From NCBI GenBank assembly GCA_014380365.1, contig JACMJZ010000029.1, positions 543,378-607,377 of the forward strand: a stretch of DNA of 64,000 nucleotides. Reading direction: 5' to 3'. The notes under the pieces were generated by a model. It was not told where the DNA came from. It saw nothing but the letters and a program-made list of their open reading frames with translations, and did not search any database. The DNA comes from Pyrinomonadaceae bacterium. Its GTDB lineage: Bacteria; Acidobacteriota; Blastocatellia; Pyrinomonadales; Pyrinomonadaceae. Within the stretch, counting starts at the first letter, position 1; each line of letters begins with the position of its first letter. Both the position numbers and the translations under genes were made by a program. This document shows positions 17,410-26,894 of this stretch, one piece after another.

Positions 17410-18186
17410 ATGACTCTCTCTCCTCCGATTCGTGTACTTCTGGTCGATGACGAATCACTCGCGCGCGAAATGCTGCGCGAGATGCTGCAGGGAGATCCGC
17501 TGGTCGAGATCGTCGGAGAGTCCATGAACGGACGCGAGGCCCTGGACGCAATTCGCGCCCACGCCCCCGAGGTTGTCTTCCTCGACGTACAGATGCCCGA
17601 GCTGGGTGGGTTTGAGGTGCTGGAGGCTCTGGGTCAGCAAATTCCTCACGTGATTTTCGTAACCGCCTACGACCAGTACGCAGTCCGTGCGTTTGAGGTA
17701 AACGCGTTGGACTACTTACTTAAGCCCTTTGATCAGGAACGCTTCGACGTCTCCTGGCAGCGCGCCCGCGCGCAAATTATGCGCGATCGGACTGGCGGCA
17801 CAGACCAACGCATCCTTGCTTTACTGGAAGAGATGAAGGCTGGTAACAAATATCTCGAACGGTTGGTGATTAAGGCAGCCGGGCGCATTTACTTTCTTGA
17901 GACCAGCGAGATTAGCTGGATCGAAGCTGAAGGGAATTATGTGTCTGTGCACAGCGGCAAGAAGTCTCACCTGTTGCGAGAGACGATCAGCAGCCTCGAA
18001 TCACAGCTCGATCCGAAGAAGTTTGTGCGCATACATCGCTCCTCAATAGTCAGCCTGGCGCACGTTCAAGAGTTGCAGCCCTGGTTTCATGGTGAGTATC
18101 GCGTAATCCTGAATGACAGCACCCAGCTCACACTCTCACGTAACTATCGGGAGAAACTGCAGGAAGCTTTGGGCAAACTTCCCTGA
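17410..18186 (+). CDS. LytTR-family response regulator
   Basis: 258 residues. The receiver domain has the acidic pair D13-D14 (LLVDDESL), phosphoacceptor D59 in VVFLDVQMPE, a Thr in VTAYDQYA and Lys in LLKPFD. The C-terminal LytTR DNA-binding domain (about 148-255) shows the hallmark stretches IEAEGNYVSVHS, FVRIHRSSIVSL and LTLSRNYREKL. It probably receives phosphate from the histidine kinase just upstream and activates transcription at direct-repeat sites. Targets cannot be read here; the downstream Fis-like gene and the receptor gene at 19.5 kb are candidates by position only. Confidence 0.93.
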   Translation: MTLSPPIRVLLVDDESLAREMLREMLQGDPLVEIVGESMNGREALDAIRAHAPEVVFLDVQMPELGGFEVLEALGQQIPHVIFVTAYDQYAVRAFEVNALDYLLKPFDQERFDVSWQRARAQIMRDRTGGTDQRILALLEEMKAGNKYLERLVIKAAGRIYFLETSEISWIEAEGNYVSVHSGKKSHLLRETISSLESQLDPKKFVRIHRSSIVSLAHVQELQPWFHGEYRVILNDSTQLTLSRNYREKLQEALGKLP

Positions 18187-18443
18187 GCTCGGGCCAATTA
18201 CCGAAGTTAACCCCCTCTCAAGCCCGTTAGTCCCATGCTGTTGCCTTTCCGTCACAAAACATATCTTTTCGGACAAGACTGAGCGTATAACTCCCCGCAA
18301 CCGAGGCGAGCATCGCGGAACAAGCCTTCTGTTTGTCATTCGCGAAGCTGGGACCCTTTTGGAACCAACGCCCGGCTGAGACGTTCATATAAGTTTCATA
18401 ACAATTCAAGCCACTATCCCCCAGGGTAGAGCGGAGGGAAGAC

Positions 18444-18851
18444 ATGGAATCCACAGCAGTTTGGGAAAGCGAAGAACTTGAACTAATGAATAGCGTGGCC
18501 ACAAATGGTGAGGACAAGGATCACGCGGGGCAGACCACCAACACCATTAAGAATCTGCGAGATTTGACCCTTCGGCTTCTTCGCGAGGTGCAGTCGATCG
18601 GCGAGGTGCACACTGTAGACCTCGAGGGCGGTCTCGACTTTTACTCAGAAGTGTCCCGGTTCGAAGTTGATCTGATCAAGCGTGCTCTACTCCAAACAGC
18701 GGGGCATCAGGGCCGCGCGGCAAAGCTACTAAACTTGAAAGTGACCACGCTAAACTCAAAGATCAAACACTATAACCTGAGCCTCAGTGCCTTCGCAGAC
18801 GGTTACCCGCTGGTACAGGCGAGCGAAATTGTGACTCGTCAGCAAGCCTAG
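18444..18851 (+). CDS. Small Fis-type helix-turn-helix protein
   Basis: 135 residues, ATG preceded by GGAGGGAAGAC. The C-terminal half carries a Fis/NtrC-type HTH_8 domain: LLQTAGHQGRAAKLLNLKVT, then TLNSKIKHYNL. There is no AAA+ or receiver domain, so it is a stand-alone DNA-binding protein, possibly dimerising through its N-terminus (around EFDVDLIKRAL-like helix EVSRFEVDLIKRALL). It follows the LytS/LytTR pair in the same direction after a 257-base gap, so it may have its own promoter. Role inferred as local transcription factor. Confidence 0.75.
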   Translation: MESTAVWESEELELMNSVATNGEDKDHAGQTTNTIKNLRDLTLRLLREVQSIGEVHTVDLEGGLDFYSEVSRFEVDLIKRALLQTAGHQGRAAKLLNLKVTTLNSKIKHYNLSLSAFADGYPLVQASEIVTRQQA

Positions 18852-18880
18852 TAACTGCAAAGTCTATTTCGCGCTCTTCG

Positions 18881-18920
18881 ATCACTCAGTCCGTCGCCGG
18901 GCTGAGTGATTTTGCTTTTA
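18881..18920 (+). terminator. Rho-independent terminator after the Fis-like gene
   Basis: Perfect 9-bp stem ATCACTCAG (18881-18889) / CTGAGTGAT (18902-18910), 12-base loop, then TTTGCTTTTA. Confidence 0.75.
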
Positions 18921-18940
18921 GGCTGCGCGATAAATAACAA

Positions 18941-19105
18941 CGCGGCTTTGCCGCAGCACAGTGCGGTAAGGCTTCGCCTTACCCGTACGCGCACGTAAGA
19001 CCTGAGGCTACGCCTCCTATCGGGCACTGAGGCATAGCCTCACAAACAGTGGGAGGTTAGACGGAAAGGCACAGCCTTTCCGCACTGGGCGGCGGCTAAG
19101 CCGCA
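18941..19105. repeat. Composite six-hairpin element, copy A
   Basis: Six small hairpins in series: GCGGCTTTGCCGC (18942-18954), GGTAAGGCTTCGCCTTACC (18965-18983), GAGGCTACGCCTC (19004-19016), GAGGCATAGCCTC (19029-19041), GGAAAGGCACAGCCTTTCC (19063-19081), GCGGCTAAGCCGC (19092-19104). The same set in reverse order and inverse complement is found at 51461-51624. Non-coding; function unknown. Confidence 0.85.
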
Positions 19106-19547
19106 ACTTTCAGTTTGTCGTCGCAATACGGAGATGCCACCCCCTGAAGTCTCTGCTTGCTCGGGGCCAGAGCATCCGAAAAAATGTTGAGGCGATCAAC
19201 CTGCCCAGCTCTCCCTGTCTCCAATATCCAAAACGCGCAACACCTTCTTCTGTAAGAATCCAAATCCCGCAATATGAATTCAGCGCGGGTGCCGCGAGTT
19301 GGCCCACGTGAGTGATGAGCGGGCTTTCTAAACCTGCGACTTCATCGGCACGCACGTTGCTATTGCTGAACTCCGTTAACTCCCCGTTGCATCGACAGTC
19401 CATCCAGATCTTCGAGTAATTCAAGTTGGGCCACCCGGTTCAATCGTTACGTCTCGATGCTTCTTGGAAATGAAAATGGGGACGGCAGGTGGATAGCGTC
19501 TGCTATTACTGTCCGCCTCCCAGGAAAAGGAATTGGGAGGTAATTCC

Positions 19548-22500
19548 ATGCATAGACAAACTCAATTACGACTGGTGTTGGTTTTGCTGGCGCTGTTGGT
19601 TGTTTCATCGGCAACGTTGGGCCAGGCAACGGGTGGGGCCGTTAGCGGCCTGGCGACCGACCAAAACGGTGCAGCCATTCTCAATGCGACTGTGACCCTG
19701 AAAAATGAAGCCACCGGACAAACTCTGACAACGCAAACGAGCGCTACCGGCGCATTCAGTTTCCCCAACACGCTCGGAGGAGAATACACAATTACCATTG
19801 AGGCGCAGGGCTTCGAGGCAACAACCCAGAAGGTAAAAGTGTTGCTCAATCAGGAAAGCACTGTAGACGTCGTGCTGAATCCGGCGGGGGTCAAGAGTGT
19901 GGTCGACATCACTTCCACCACTGAAGCTCTGGTGCAGACCGAGACATCGCAACTCGGCAGAAACTTTGAAGCGCGGCAAGTACAGGATCTACCGATCTTC
20001 AATGACCCGCGAGCGCTGGCTCTGCTTTCGCCAAATGTCGTCGCCCAGGGTGTCGGCGTCTCGGGAGATGGGGGTTCCGTCGGCGGCACGCGCCCGCACG
20101 CGAACGCCTTCAACGTCGATGGCGTTGACAATAATTCTCCGGATCTCACCGGCATCCAGGTCAATATTATTCAGGATTCGATCGCCGAAGTGGCGATCCT
20201 GACGAACAACTATAACGCTGAGTTTGGCACGGGCGCCGCCGGCCAGTTCAATACTGTAACGAAGACCGGCACCAATAGTTTTCACGGTTCAGCATTCGGA
20301 TATCTACAGAACCGTCACCTCAATGCCACTACCACGAGCGAAGAGTTTAATCTCCGTTCCGGAGTCATTTCGGAAAAGCCCGCCTTTACCGACCGGCGTT
20401 ATGGCGGCACGTTTGGCGGACCGATTCTCCAGAACAAGCTCTTCTTCTTCGGCGCTTATCAGCGCGAGCCGATTAGTCAGCAGGCGAGCGGCGTCTCCTA
20501 CACAGCGCCGACTGCTGCCGGTCTCACCCAGATCGCCGCCCTTCCCGGCGCAAGTCCATTCATAGTCGGTCTACTACGCGACAACCTAATCCTGCCGGCC
20601 AGCGCCACGGAAACGCAGACAGTGTTGGGCCAGTCCGGCATTCCGTTTGGGGTTGTTTCTTTGGTGACTCCGGGCGGCTCGCTGGAAACTCAGTACCAGA
20701 TCAATATCGATCACCTGCTGGGGACCAGGAACCAGTTTCGCTACCGTTTCAGTTCAGACAAGATTGGCGAGACTCAGCCCGGCAGCGGCAATCCGAAATT
20801 CAACAACCAGGAGAATGTCATGGCGCGCCTCTTCTCGGCAGGCTGGATCAATACGATGAATTCTCAACTGGTAAACGAGGTGCGGGTTTCGTACAAGCAA
20901 TTTGTCCAGGACTACCCCTTGAACGATCCCGCCTTCAATACGTTTCCAAACGTTACCGTAGCGCCGTTGAATCTGGGCATCGGACCAAACGGAAATCTAC
21001 CGCAGGGTGGTCTAAATCATTCGTATCAGATTTACGACTCACTCAGCTATTCGCGCGGGAGCCACAACTTCAAGTTTGGCGGGGAGATTAGATACCTGGT
21101 GTTCACCAGTTTCTTCCTGCCGCGCGGCCGTGGCGATTACAACTACGCTACGTTTGACGAGTTAATAACCGACGCGATTCCCTCAAACGTGGATCTGCGC
21201 GGCGTCGGTTCGGCGGCTTTCACCGGCAACCAGCGGAAGTACTACGCTTTCGCGCAGGACGACTGGAAGGTATCTCCGCATCTGACGCTGAACCTCGGCG
21301 TGCGTTACGAACTTCTCGGCTTGCCGCGAGACGCTGCGCTCCAAAGGTTAAACTCGATCTCAAACGTGCCGGGGGTGATCGAATTCAACGTTCCCAGGAC
21401 TGACAAGAACAATTTTTCTCCCCGCGTGGGACTGGCTTACTCGCCGGAGTTTACCAGCAAATGGGGACGGATATTTTCCGGCGCGCGCGGCCAGAGTTCG
21501 ATCCGCGCCGCGTTTGGACTCAACTATTACGAGACTTACCAAAACCTCTACTTGCTGAATTTGCCTCCGCAGTTTCAACAGGAAATCAGCGCCTCTGCGT
21601 TTGGCTATGCTGCGCCATTCCTGCAAAACGGTGGTGTGTCGCCGACGCCGATTCCGCCAAACACCGTGGCTGCGGCGCGCGCGGCCACCGGCTCATACAT
21701 CAATGATGCCGTCGAGCCATACATCATGTCCGGAACGTTGTCGTACCAACGCGAGCTGGCCAAGGGAACAGTCTTGGAGTTGCGCTATCTCCACACGGCC
21801 GGTCGTCACTTGCCGGTGCAGGTTCGTCTCAATGGCGGAGTTGTGGACAACAGCAAACTCGTGATGCCGACCTTTCTGAGCAATCCAACGGCGGCTGAAG
21901 TGGCGGGACGGCCGACGCTGGGCAGCCTGGGTCTCGACAATCGGTTCCCGACTCGCCTGGGCGGTTACGGTTTTCTCGCCAGCGTTACGTCGTTTGAGCC
22001 GGAGGCAAATTCGGTTTACGACGGCGCGTCAGTGAGCCTGACTCGCCGGCTGACGAATGGCCTCGGCCTGACGGCGGCCTACACGTTTAGCAAAGCGATC
22101 GACAACGCGACTAACGAGCTCTTCTCGAGCACGGTAAACCCGCGTCGCGCGCAGGATGGTTTCGATCTGAGCCAGGAAAGGTCACTGTCCGCGATCGATG
22201 TGCCGCATCGTTTTGCTGCTTCGTTCAACTACGACATTCCCTTCGCGCGCCGGACCAACAACGGCCTGCTGAATACAGTGTTGGGTGGATGGCAAATCAA
22301 CGGTGTCTTCCAGACGCAATCCGGTCAACTGATGACACCGCAGTCAGTGCTCGACAGCAATCGCAACGGCGATGCTGCCGGCGATCGGACGATCGTTAAC
22401 CTTAACGGCGTGAGCGGAACCGGCAGCGGCGTTTATGCGGTTAACGCGCTAGGCCTGCGGATCGTCGACGGGAGTGGTGCAGATGTGCTGGGCGATCCAT

Positions 22501-22892
22501 CAACCGTGGGTTACGTGGCAATCAATGGAGCGGCGCAGTATATCCAGGCTGGACCGGGCGCCCGGGCGAATGCCGGCCGCAACACTCTGCGCACCAATAG
22601 CTGGAACCGTACGGACTTGACGTTGGTGAAGAACTTCCGTCTCGGCCCGGAGCGATTCAATTTCCAGATCGCTGCCGAGGTTGGCAACCTGTTCAACCAA
22701 CGGATTCGTACCATTGGCGATTTTGGTTCACCATTCTTTGCGAACCAGAACGACTTTAACGGTACCAACCAATTCGGGATTGGCGCAGTGTCCTTCGCCT
22801 TCCCCGATGTAACCAGCCCGCTCTTTAACAACTACAGCGCGGGCAACTTCAGTGGCCGCACAGTTCAACTGCGCGGCAAGTTCATCTTCTAG
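19548..22892 (+). CDS. Oar-like TonB-dependent outer-membrane receptor
   Basis: 1114 residues from the ATG at 19548, which follows GGGAGG with eight bases spacing; a TTG at 19533 is less likely. Signal peptide MHRQTQLRLVLVLLALLVVSSATLGQ, then a carboxypeptidase-regulatory-like beta-sandwich (about 28-110: GGAVSGLATDQNGAAILNAT ... LLNQESTVDVVLNPAG). A plug domain follows (LGRNFEARQVQDLPIFND ... FNVDGVDNNSPDL ... NNYNAEFGTGAAGQFNTVTK), then a large beta-barrel ending in an aromatic C-terminus (GRTVQLRGKFIF). This architecture is the Oar/acidobacterial receptor type, thought to import or bind large ligands such as glycans or peptides. The terminator at 22953 closes it. Ligand unknown. Confidence 0.92.
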   Translation: MHRQTQLRLVLVLLALLVVSSATLGQATGGAVSGLATDQNGAAILNATVTLKNEATGQTLTTQTSATGAFSFPNTLGGEYTITIEAQGFEATTQKVKVLLNQESTVDVVLNPAGVKSVVDITSTTEALVQTETSQLGRNFEARQVQDLPIFNDPRALALLSPNVVAQGVGVSGDGGSVGGTRPHANAFNVDGVDNNSPDLTGIQVNIIQDSIAEVAILTNNYNAEFGTGAAGQFNTVTKTGTNSFHGSAFGYLQNRHLNATTTSEEFNLRSGVISEKPAFTDRRYGGTFGGPILQNKLFFFGAYQREPISQQASGVSYTAPTAAGLTQIAALPGASPFIVGLLRDNLILPASATETQTVLGQSGIPFGVVSLVTPGGSLETQYQINIDHLLGTRNQFRYRFSSDKIGETQPGSGNPKFNNQENVMARLFSAGWINTMNSQLVNEVRVSYKQFVQDYPLNDPAFNTFPNVTVAPLNLGIGPNGNLPQGGLNHSYQIYDSLSYSRGSHNFKFGGEIRYLVFTSFFLPRGRGDYNYATFDELITDAIPSNVDLRGVGSAAFTGNQRKYYAFAQDDWKVSPHLTLNLGVRYELLGLPRDAALQRLNSISNVPGVIEFNVPRTDKNNFSPRVGLAYSPEFTSKWGRIFSGARGQSSIRAAFGLNYYETYQNLYLLNLPPQFQQEISASAFGYAAPFLQNGGVSPTPIPPNTVAAARAATGSYINDAVEPYIMSGTLSYQRELAKGTVLELRYLHTAGRHLPVQVRLNGGVVDNSKLVMPTFLSNPTAAEVAGRPTLGSLGLDNRFPTRLGGYGFLASVTSFEPEANSVYDGASVSLTRRLTNGLGLTAAYTFSKAIDNATNELFSSTVNPRRAQDGFDLSQERSLSAIDVPHRFAASFNYDIPFARRTNNGLLNTVLGGWQINGVFQTQSGQLMTPQSVLDSNRNGDAAGDRTIVNLNGVSGTGSGVYAVNALGLRIVDGSGADVLGDPSTVGYVAINGAAQYIQAGPGARANAGRNTLRTNSWNRTDLTLVKNFRLGPERFNFQIAAEVGNLFNQRIRTIGDFGSPFFANQNDFNGTNQFGIGAVSFAFPDVTSPLFNNYSAGNFSGRTVQLRGKFIF

Positions 22893-22952
22893 TTCAGACG
22901 GCACGCGCATCTTGCGCGTGATCACGGGCGAGACGCCCGTGCCACTTCAGAC

Positions 22953-22987
22953 AACGGGGAGCCGCCCAATTGCTCCCCGTTTTTTCT
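22953..22987 (+). terminator. Rho-independent terminator after the receptor gene
   Basis: Stem AACGGGGAGC (22953-22962) / GCTCCCCGTT (22972-22981) with a T-run after it. Two other perfect hairpins (CACGCGCATCTTGCGCGTG and CACGGGCGAGACGCCCGTG) precede it at about 22902-22940. Confidence 0.85.
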
Positions 22988-23004
22988 ATGATGCGGGCGG
23001 ATGA

Positions 23005-23127
23005 AGTCAGAACCGGGAGCGGTAGCGACCGGGTAAATCCAACAACTCAGTCAATCACAGAGTGACTTTGCGCCAGTGGCTGGCACCTATCAATCCAACC
23101 TGGTCGCTACCGCTACCGGTTCTGACT
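23005..23127. repeat. GTCAGAACC inverted-repeat element, copy 1
   Basis: Left arm 23005-23034 (AGTCAGAACCGGGAGCGGTA...) and right arm 23098-23127 (...CGCTACCGGTTCTGACT) are inverse complements with two mismatches over 30 bases. The right arm overlaps the 3' end of the phosphatase gene. Related elements lie at 41887-41920 and 47594-47673. Confidence 0.8.
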
Positions 23128-23595
23128 TTGTGTTGGCCCAATCAAATCATCGGTAGAATCGAGATAGCCGGTGATGCAGTCGCGAAGCTGCTGGTAGGAG
23201 CGTTCATACACGGCGCTGCTTTGGCCAAAAGGATCAGGAATCTCGACGCCGCGCCGCTTCGGATCAAATTCACCAAGCAAACTTACACGCTCCGGTGCGA
23301 TGCCATAACCCTCCGTCAGCACTTCGGCGTGAAGCTTCTCCATCACCAGAAACCGAGCAATTGAGTCAAGCGGCAAATCGCGAACCCAGGTTGCAACATC
23401 GCTCGGCGACGGCGTGTCGTGCATCGCGCATGTCCTGGTAGTGTCGTCTATCGCTGGCTCGCCTCTGAAATCGAAAACACCTGCCGAATAAACCTCAACC
23501 GGCAGCCCGCGTTTCTCAACTTCCGAAACCAGAATCGCGTGAGCCATCACACTGCGACATCGATTAGCAGTACAAATCAGAGCAACTGAAATCAT
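23113..23595 (-). CDS. Low-molecular-weight protein tyrosine phosphatase
   Basis: 160 residues. The catalytic P-loop is at the N-terminus: C8-TANRC-R14-S (C-x5-R), and the general-acid DP motif appears as EIPDPFGQS near residue 124. This is the LMW-PTP fold shared with arsenate reductases and with Wzb/Etp phosphatases that act on tyrosine kinases of exopolysaccharide export. The last dozen residues (IGPTQSQNR) are read through an inverted-repeat element, so the natural C-terminus may have been extended by it. It lies 40 bases after asd and may be the last gene of the lysine operon. Substrate unknown. Confidence 0.88.
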   Translation of the reverse strand: MISVALICTANRCRSVMAHAILVSEVEKRGLPVEVYSAGVFDFRGEPAIDDTTRTCAMHDTPSPSDVATWVRDLPLDSIARFLVMEKLHAEVLTEGYGIAPERVSLLGEFDPKRRGVEIPDPFGQSSAVYERSYQQLRDCITGYLDSTDDLIGPTQSQNR

Positions 23596-23635
23596 AGTGT
23601 ATAGCGCGAGATTCTAAGCTCGTGGCAGTGGCCCG

Positions 23636-24700
23636 CTATTCTTGCTTTAGTATCCCAATGGCGATCAGCAACTCGGCATTCAGAATCGCAGCGCCTGCCG
23701 CACCGCGAATGGTGTTATGACTGAGCGCCACGAAACGATAGTCGAGCACATTGTCGGGGAGGATTCGCCCAACCGAAACGCTCATGCCATTGGCAGCGTC
23801 GCGATCAAGACGCGATTGGGGACGGTCGGGCTCCTCACGAACAATGATCGGATATTTCGGCGCTGAATGGAGTTGCAACTCTTGCGGCAGAGCAGTAAAG
23901 GAAGACAGCGCATTCTTTACGTCTTCAATCCCCACAGCTCTGTCCAACTTCACGCGCACCGCGGCCATGTGGCCATCTGAAACATTCACGCGGTGACACT
24001 GCGCGCTGACCGCCATCGGCGCCGCTTCAATTTCTGCGCCTTGTAACTTGCCGAGAATCTTTAGAGTTTCCTGCTCGATCTTTTCTTCCTCGCCGTCGAT
24101 AAAAGGCAGCACGTTGTCGCTGATGGCAAGTGAAGGCACGCCAGGATAGCCTGCACCAGACAACGCCTGCATCGTCGTCGCAACTACGCTCTGCACGCCA
24201 AACTTCGCATGCAGCGGAGCCAGCGCGAGCGCGAGCATTATCGTTGAGCAGTTGGGATTAGTGACAATGAAGCCCTTCCCGCCGTGGGTCTTTCGCTGCA
24301 CGTCGAGCAATGCGAGGTGCTCGTGATTCACCTCGGGAATCAGCAACGGCACGTCGGCCTCCATGCGATAGGCTGACGAATTGCTGATCACTGGAAATCC
24401 TGCGCGGGCAAACGCACCTTCACTCTCGCGCGCCAGCCCACCCTCACCCGGCAAACTTGAGAAGACGAGTTCACAGTCGAGCGGCGGCTCGGGCGCAGCC
24501 ACGGTCATAGATTTCACAAACGCCGGCATCTCGCCCGCCAGTCGCCAGGTGCATGCCTCCTGAAAACTCTTGCCCTGCGAACGATCCGAAGCGGCCAGCG
24601 CGGTTATCTCAAACTGCGGATGGTTTTCCAGCAGTTGGATGAAGCGCTGCCCAACCATTCCGGTGGCGCCAAGTATTCCTACGCGAAGTTTTTTACTCAT
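23636..24700 (-). CDS. asd: Aspartate-semialdehyde dehydrogenase
   Basis: 354 residues from the ATG at 24700; an upstream in-frame start at 24772 would run through repeat DNA. It reduces aspartyl phosphate to aspartate semialdehyde, the branch point to lysine/diaminopimelate, threonine and methionine. NADP-binding motif GILGATGMVGQRF at the N-terminus; catalytic Cys151 in NPNCSTIM. The motif set (SSLPGEGG, HRVNVSDGHMAAVRV) is the archaeal/fungal-type Asd rather than the E. coli type. It is near the end of the operon with lysC and the dap genes. Confidence 0.93.
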   Translation of the reverse strand: MSKKLRVGILGATGMVGQRFIQLLENHPQFEITALAASDRSQGKSFQEACTWRLAGEMPAFVKSMTVAAPEPPLDCELVFSSLPGEGGLARESEGAFARAGFPVISNSSAYRMEADVPLLIPEVNHEHLALLDVQRKTHGGKGFIVTNPNCSTIMLALALAPLHAKFGVQSVVATTMQALSGAGYPGVPSLAISDNVLPFIDGEEEKIEQETLKILGKLQGAEIEAAPMAVSAQCHRVNVSDGHMAAVRVKLDRAVGIEDVKNALSSFTALPQELQLHSAPKYPIIVREEPDRPQSRLDRDAANGMSVSVGRILPDNVLDYRFVALSHNTIRGAAGAAILNAELLIAIGILKQE

Positions 24701-24730
24701 TAGGTTAGCTAGTCGCAAACCTTCCGAATC

Positions 24731-24822
24731 AACCGCAAAGGACGCGAAGTAAAACCCGCAAAGGGAACGCAAAGTTCTTATCCTCAGCGCTCCTTTGCGT
24801 CCTCTATGCGATCTCTGCGGTT
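24731..24822. repeat. CTTTGCG-type inverted short-period repeat
   Basis: AACCGCAAAGGACGCGAAGT on one side and TCCTTTGCGTCCTCTATGCG ... CTGCGGTT on the other form an imperfect inverted pair between the aminotransferase and asd genes. Same family as 31201-31297, 34349-34434, 40660-40735 and 57009-57102. Confidence 0.7.
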
Positions 24823-24845
24823 ATGATTTTTATCCCACGACCCTA

Positions 24846-26000
24846 CTATATGATCGGTTTCTTCATCAGCGTCAGCGCCGCTTTCATCCGTACGACACCC
24901 TCCGTCAGCACAGGCAAGTCAGCACAAAACGAAACTCGCAAGAAGCCTTCGCCTTCGCTGCCAAAAGCGTTACCCGGCACCGTTACTACGCCAGCTTCCA
25001 ACATCGCTTCTGCAACTTCCATCGACGTCCCATACCGTGAGATATCAACCATAGTATAGAAAGCGCCATCAGGAGTAACGCAACGCTGTCCTACGCCGCG
25101 CAACTCCGCAAGCAGATGATCGCGGCGCATCTGGAACGTAGATCGAATTTGCTTGCGCGCTTCAGCCGCTTCATCTGTCCATGCGGCCAGCGCCGCCTTC
25201 TGCGAGATCGTTGAAGCGCAGGTTGTGACGTAGCCATGCAGTAAATGAGCAGCACGAATCACAGCTTCATCGCCGAGAATCCAGCCCAGCCGCCAGCCAG
25301 TCATGCATGTAGACTTTGAAAGGCCGCTGATCACGATAGTGCGCGGGTAGAACTCAGAAATTGAACTCGGGCGTTCTCCGGTGTAGTAAAGGTCGCGATA
25401 GATTTCGTCGCTGATCACAAACGCGCCGGAACCGCTCTCCTCGACGGCTTCGGCCATCCCGCGCAACTCATCGCTCGTAAACGTGCGGCCCGTCGGGTTA
25501 GACGGACTGGTGCAAACGACCACTTTCGTTTTTGGGGTGAGCTGTCGTTTGAAATCCTCCAAATCAAAACTGAAATCGTTGCTCGCCGGCAGTTGATAGT
25601 AGGTCGAACTTCCACCAGCCATTTGGGTAATTGTCGGATAGGCGACGAAGCCGGGATTGGGAATTAGAACTTCGTCGCCTGCTTCAACCAGAGTCATCAA
25701 CGCCAGATACATCGCCTCCTGCGAGCCCGCAGTGATGATCACCTGATCGGTCGAGAGATTAAGATGCGGATAGTCACCCGCGACAAGCTCGCGCAAGGCT
25801 GGGAGCCCAGCTTGCAGCGTGTAACCGTTCCGCTCTTCCTGAATCGCACGCACTGCCGCGCGCCGAATCACCCCCGGCGTTGGCAAGTCAGGCTCGCCCA
25901 GACCGAAGCTGATATCGCCCGGCTTCGCACGATCCGTGATTGCACGAATCGGACTTCGCTCGATTCCGCGCAAGAATTGTGGGGGCTGAAACTGCTTCAA
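24846..26000 (-). CDS. Class I PLP aminotransferase, probable diaminopimelate-pathway enzyme
   Basis: 384 residues. Fold-type I aminotransferase motifs: GLGEPDLPTP near the N-terminus, YTLQAGLPALREL, TAGSQEAM, SPSNPTGRTF, SDEIYRDL and the PLP lysine K229 in SGLSKSTCMTGWRLGW. It lies between dapD and asd in a succinylase-type lysine operon, so N-succinyl-diaminopimelate aminotransferase (DapC role) is the best guess. The family is also rich in aspartate and alanine aminotransferases, so substrate is assigned by position only. Confidence 0.82.
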   Translation of the reverse strand: MKQFQPPQFLRGIERSPIRAITDRAKPGDISFGLGEPDLPTPGVIRRAAVRAIQEERNGYTLQAGLPALRELVAGDYPHLNLSTDQVIITAGSQEAMYLALMTLVEAGDEVLIPNPGFVAYPTITQMAGGSSTYYQLPASNDFSFDLEDFKRQLTPKTKVVVCTSPSNPTGRTFTSDELRGMAEAVEESGSGAFVISDEIYRDLYYTGERPSSISEFYPRTIVISGLSKSTCMTGWRLGWILGDEAVIRAAHLLHGYVTTCASTISQKAALAAWTDEAAEARKQIRSTFQMRRDHLLAELRGVGQRCVTPDGAFYTMVDISRYGTSMEVAEAMLEAGVVTVPGNAFGSEGEGFLRVSFCADLPVLTEGVVRMKAALTLMKKPII

Positions 26001-26060
26001 GGACTGGCCCGCCTCCGTGTTCCAATTCTTAGCCTGTCTATCACCCTAATCGCGGCTGGC

Positions 26061-26894
26061 TCACCGCAAGTAGTCTTCCAGTTGCACGGCCTGCTCGGTT
26101 TTCTCGTCGCGATATTTCACGATCACCGGGGCGTAGAGCGAAAGGCCCCACGCGACTCCGCGTTCGCCGCGAACGCTGCGCGAACCCGGCACCACCACCG
26201 CGCCTGCAGGTATTTCAAGCGGCGCATCGGCAGTTCGCTGATAGATCGTATCGCGCGCCAGATCGTAAACCGGAGTGGAGCCAGTCAGGATTGTTCCCGC
26301 AGCCAGCACCGCACGCTCATGCACGATCGTTCCTTCGTAAACCCCACAACCGCCGCCGACCAGCACATCGTCTTCGATAACTACGGGCACGGCGCCGATG
26401 GGTTCGAGCACGCCGCCAATTTGCGCGGCGGCCGAGAGGTGAACCCGCTTGCCAATCTGCGCGCAGGATCCTACCAGCGCGTGGCTATCTATCATTGTTC
26501 CTTCGTCCACGAAAGCGCCGACGTTGATGAACATGGGCGGCATGCAAACCACACCAGGCGCAACGTAAGCGCCGTCGCGTATGCTCGAACCACCCGGTAC
26601 GATGCGTACATTGTCTGCGATGGTGGTGGGACGCGCCGGATATGAGTCCTTGTCAAAAAATCGAAGATGGGGCGACGCAGACATATCTGTGAGCTGGCCC
26701 ATGCGAAATCCCAACAGGATACCCTGCTTCACCCATGAGTTGGCGCGCCACGTCCCATCGCTGTCCCGTACTGCTGCGCGAATCTCGCCTCGATTCAGGG
26801 CCGTCTTAAACTCGTCGAATAGAGATCGATCCTCCGCGCTGAACTGGCCTTCGGGGCGCGCGGCCAGAGCTTCGATACGCTCACGTAGTAGCAT
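26061..26894 (-). CDS. dapD: Tetrahydrodipicolinate N-succinyltransferase
   Basis: 277 residues, close to the 274 of the E. coli enzyme. It transfers succinyl from succinyl-CoA to tetrahydrodipicolinate. The N-terminus is helical, followed by a left-handed beta-helix of hexapeptide repeats ([49 protein letters not shown]) and the family stretch [16 protein letters not shown]. The 5' end overlaps dapA by 14 bases, so translation is coupled. Its presence shows that the organism uses the succinylase route. Confidence 0.94.
   Translation of the reverse strand: MLLRERIEALAARPEGQFSAEDRSLFDEFKTALNRGEIRAAVRDSDGTWRANSWVKQGILLGFRMGQLTDMSASPHLRFFDKDSYPARPTTIADNVRIVPGGSSIRDGAYVAPGVVCMPPMFINVGAFVDEGTMIDSHALVGSCAQIGKRVHLSAAAQIGGVLEPIGAVPVVIEDDVLVGGGCGVYEGTIVHERAVLAAGTILTGSTPVYDLARDTIYQRTADAPLEIPAGAVVVPGSRSVRGERGVAWGLSLYAPVIVKYRDEKTEQAVQLEDYLR

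Larger units (their letters stand above)
18852..19547. other. intergenic region: terminator, composite hairpin element, receptor leader
   Basis: After the Fis-like gene come a terminator and a six-hairpin element, listed separately. From 19110 to 19424 the minus strand has a 104-codon open frame (ends ...RGWHLRIATTN) with no ribosome site or family signature; I do not call it a gene. Nothing else is clear ahead of the receptor start. Confidence 0.5.

Noticed and set aside
19110..19424. 104-codon minus-strand open frame between the Fis-like gene and the receptor
   Set aside because: It ends at the border of the composite hairpin element, lacks a ribosome site and any family signature; kept only as a mention.
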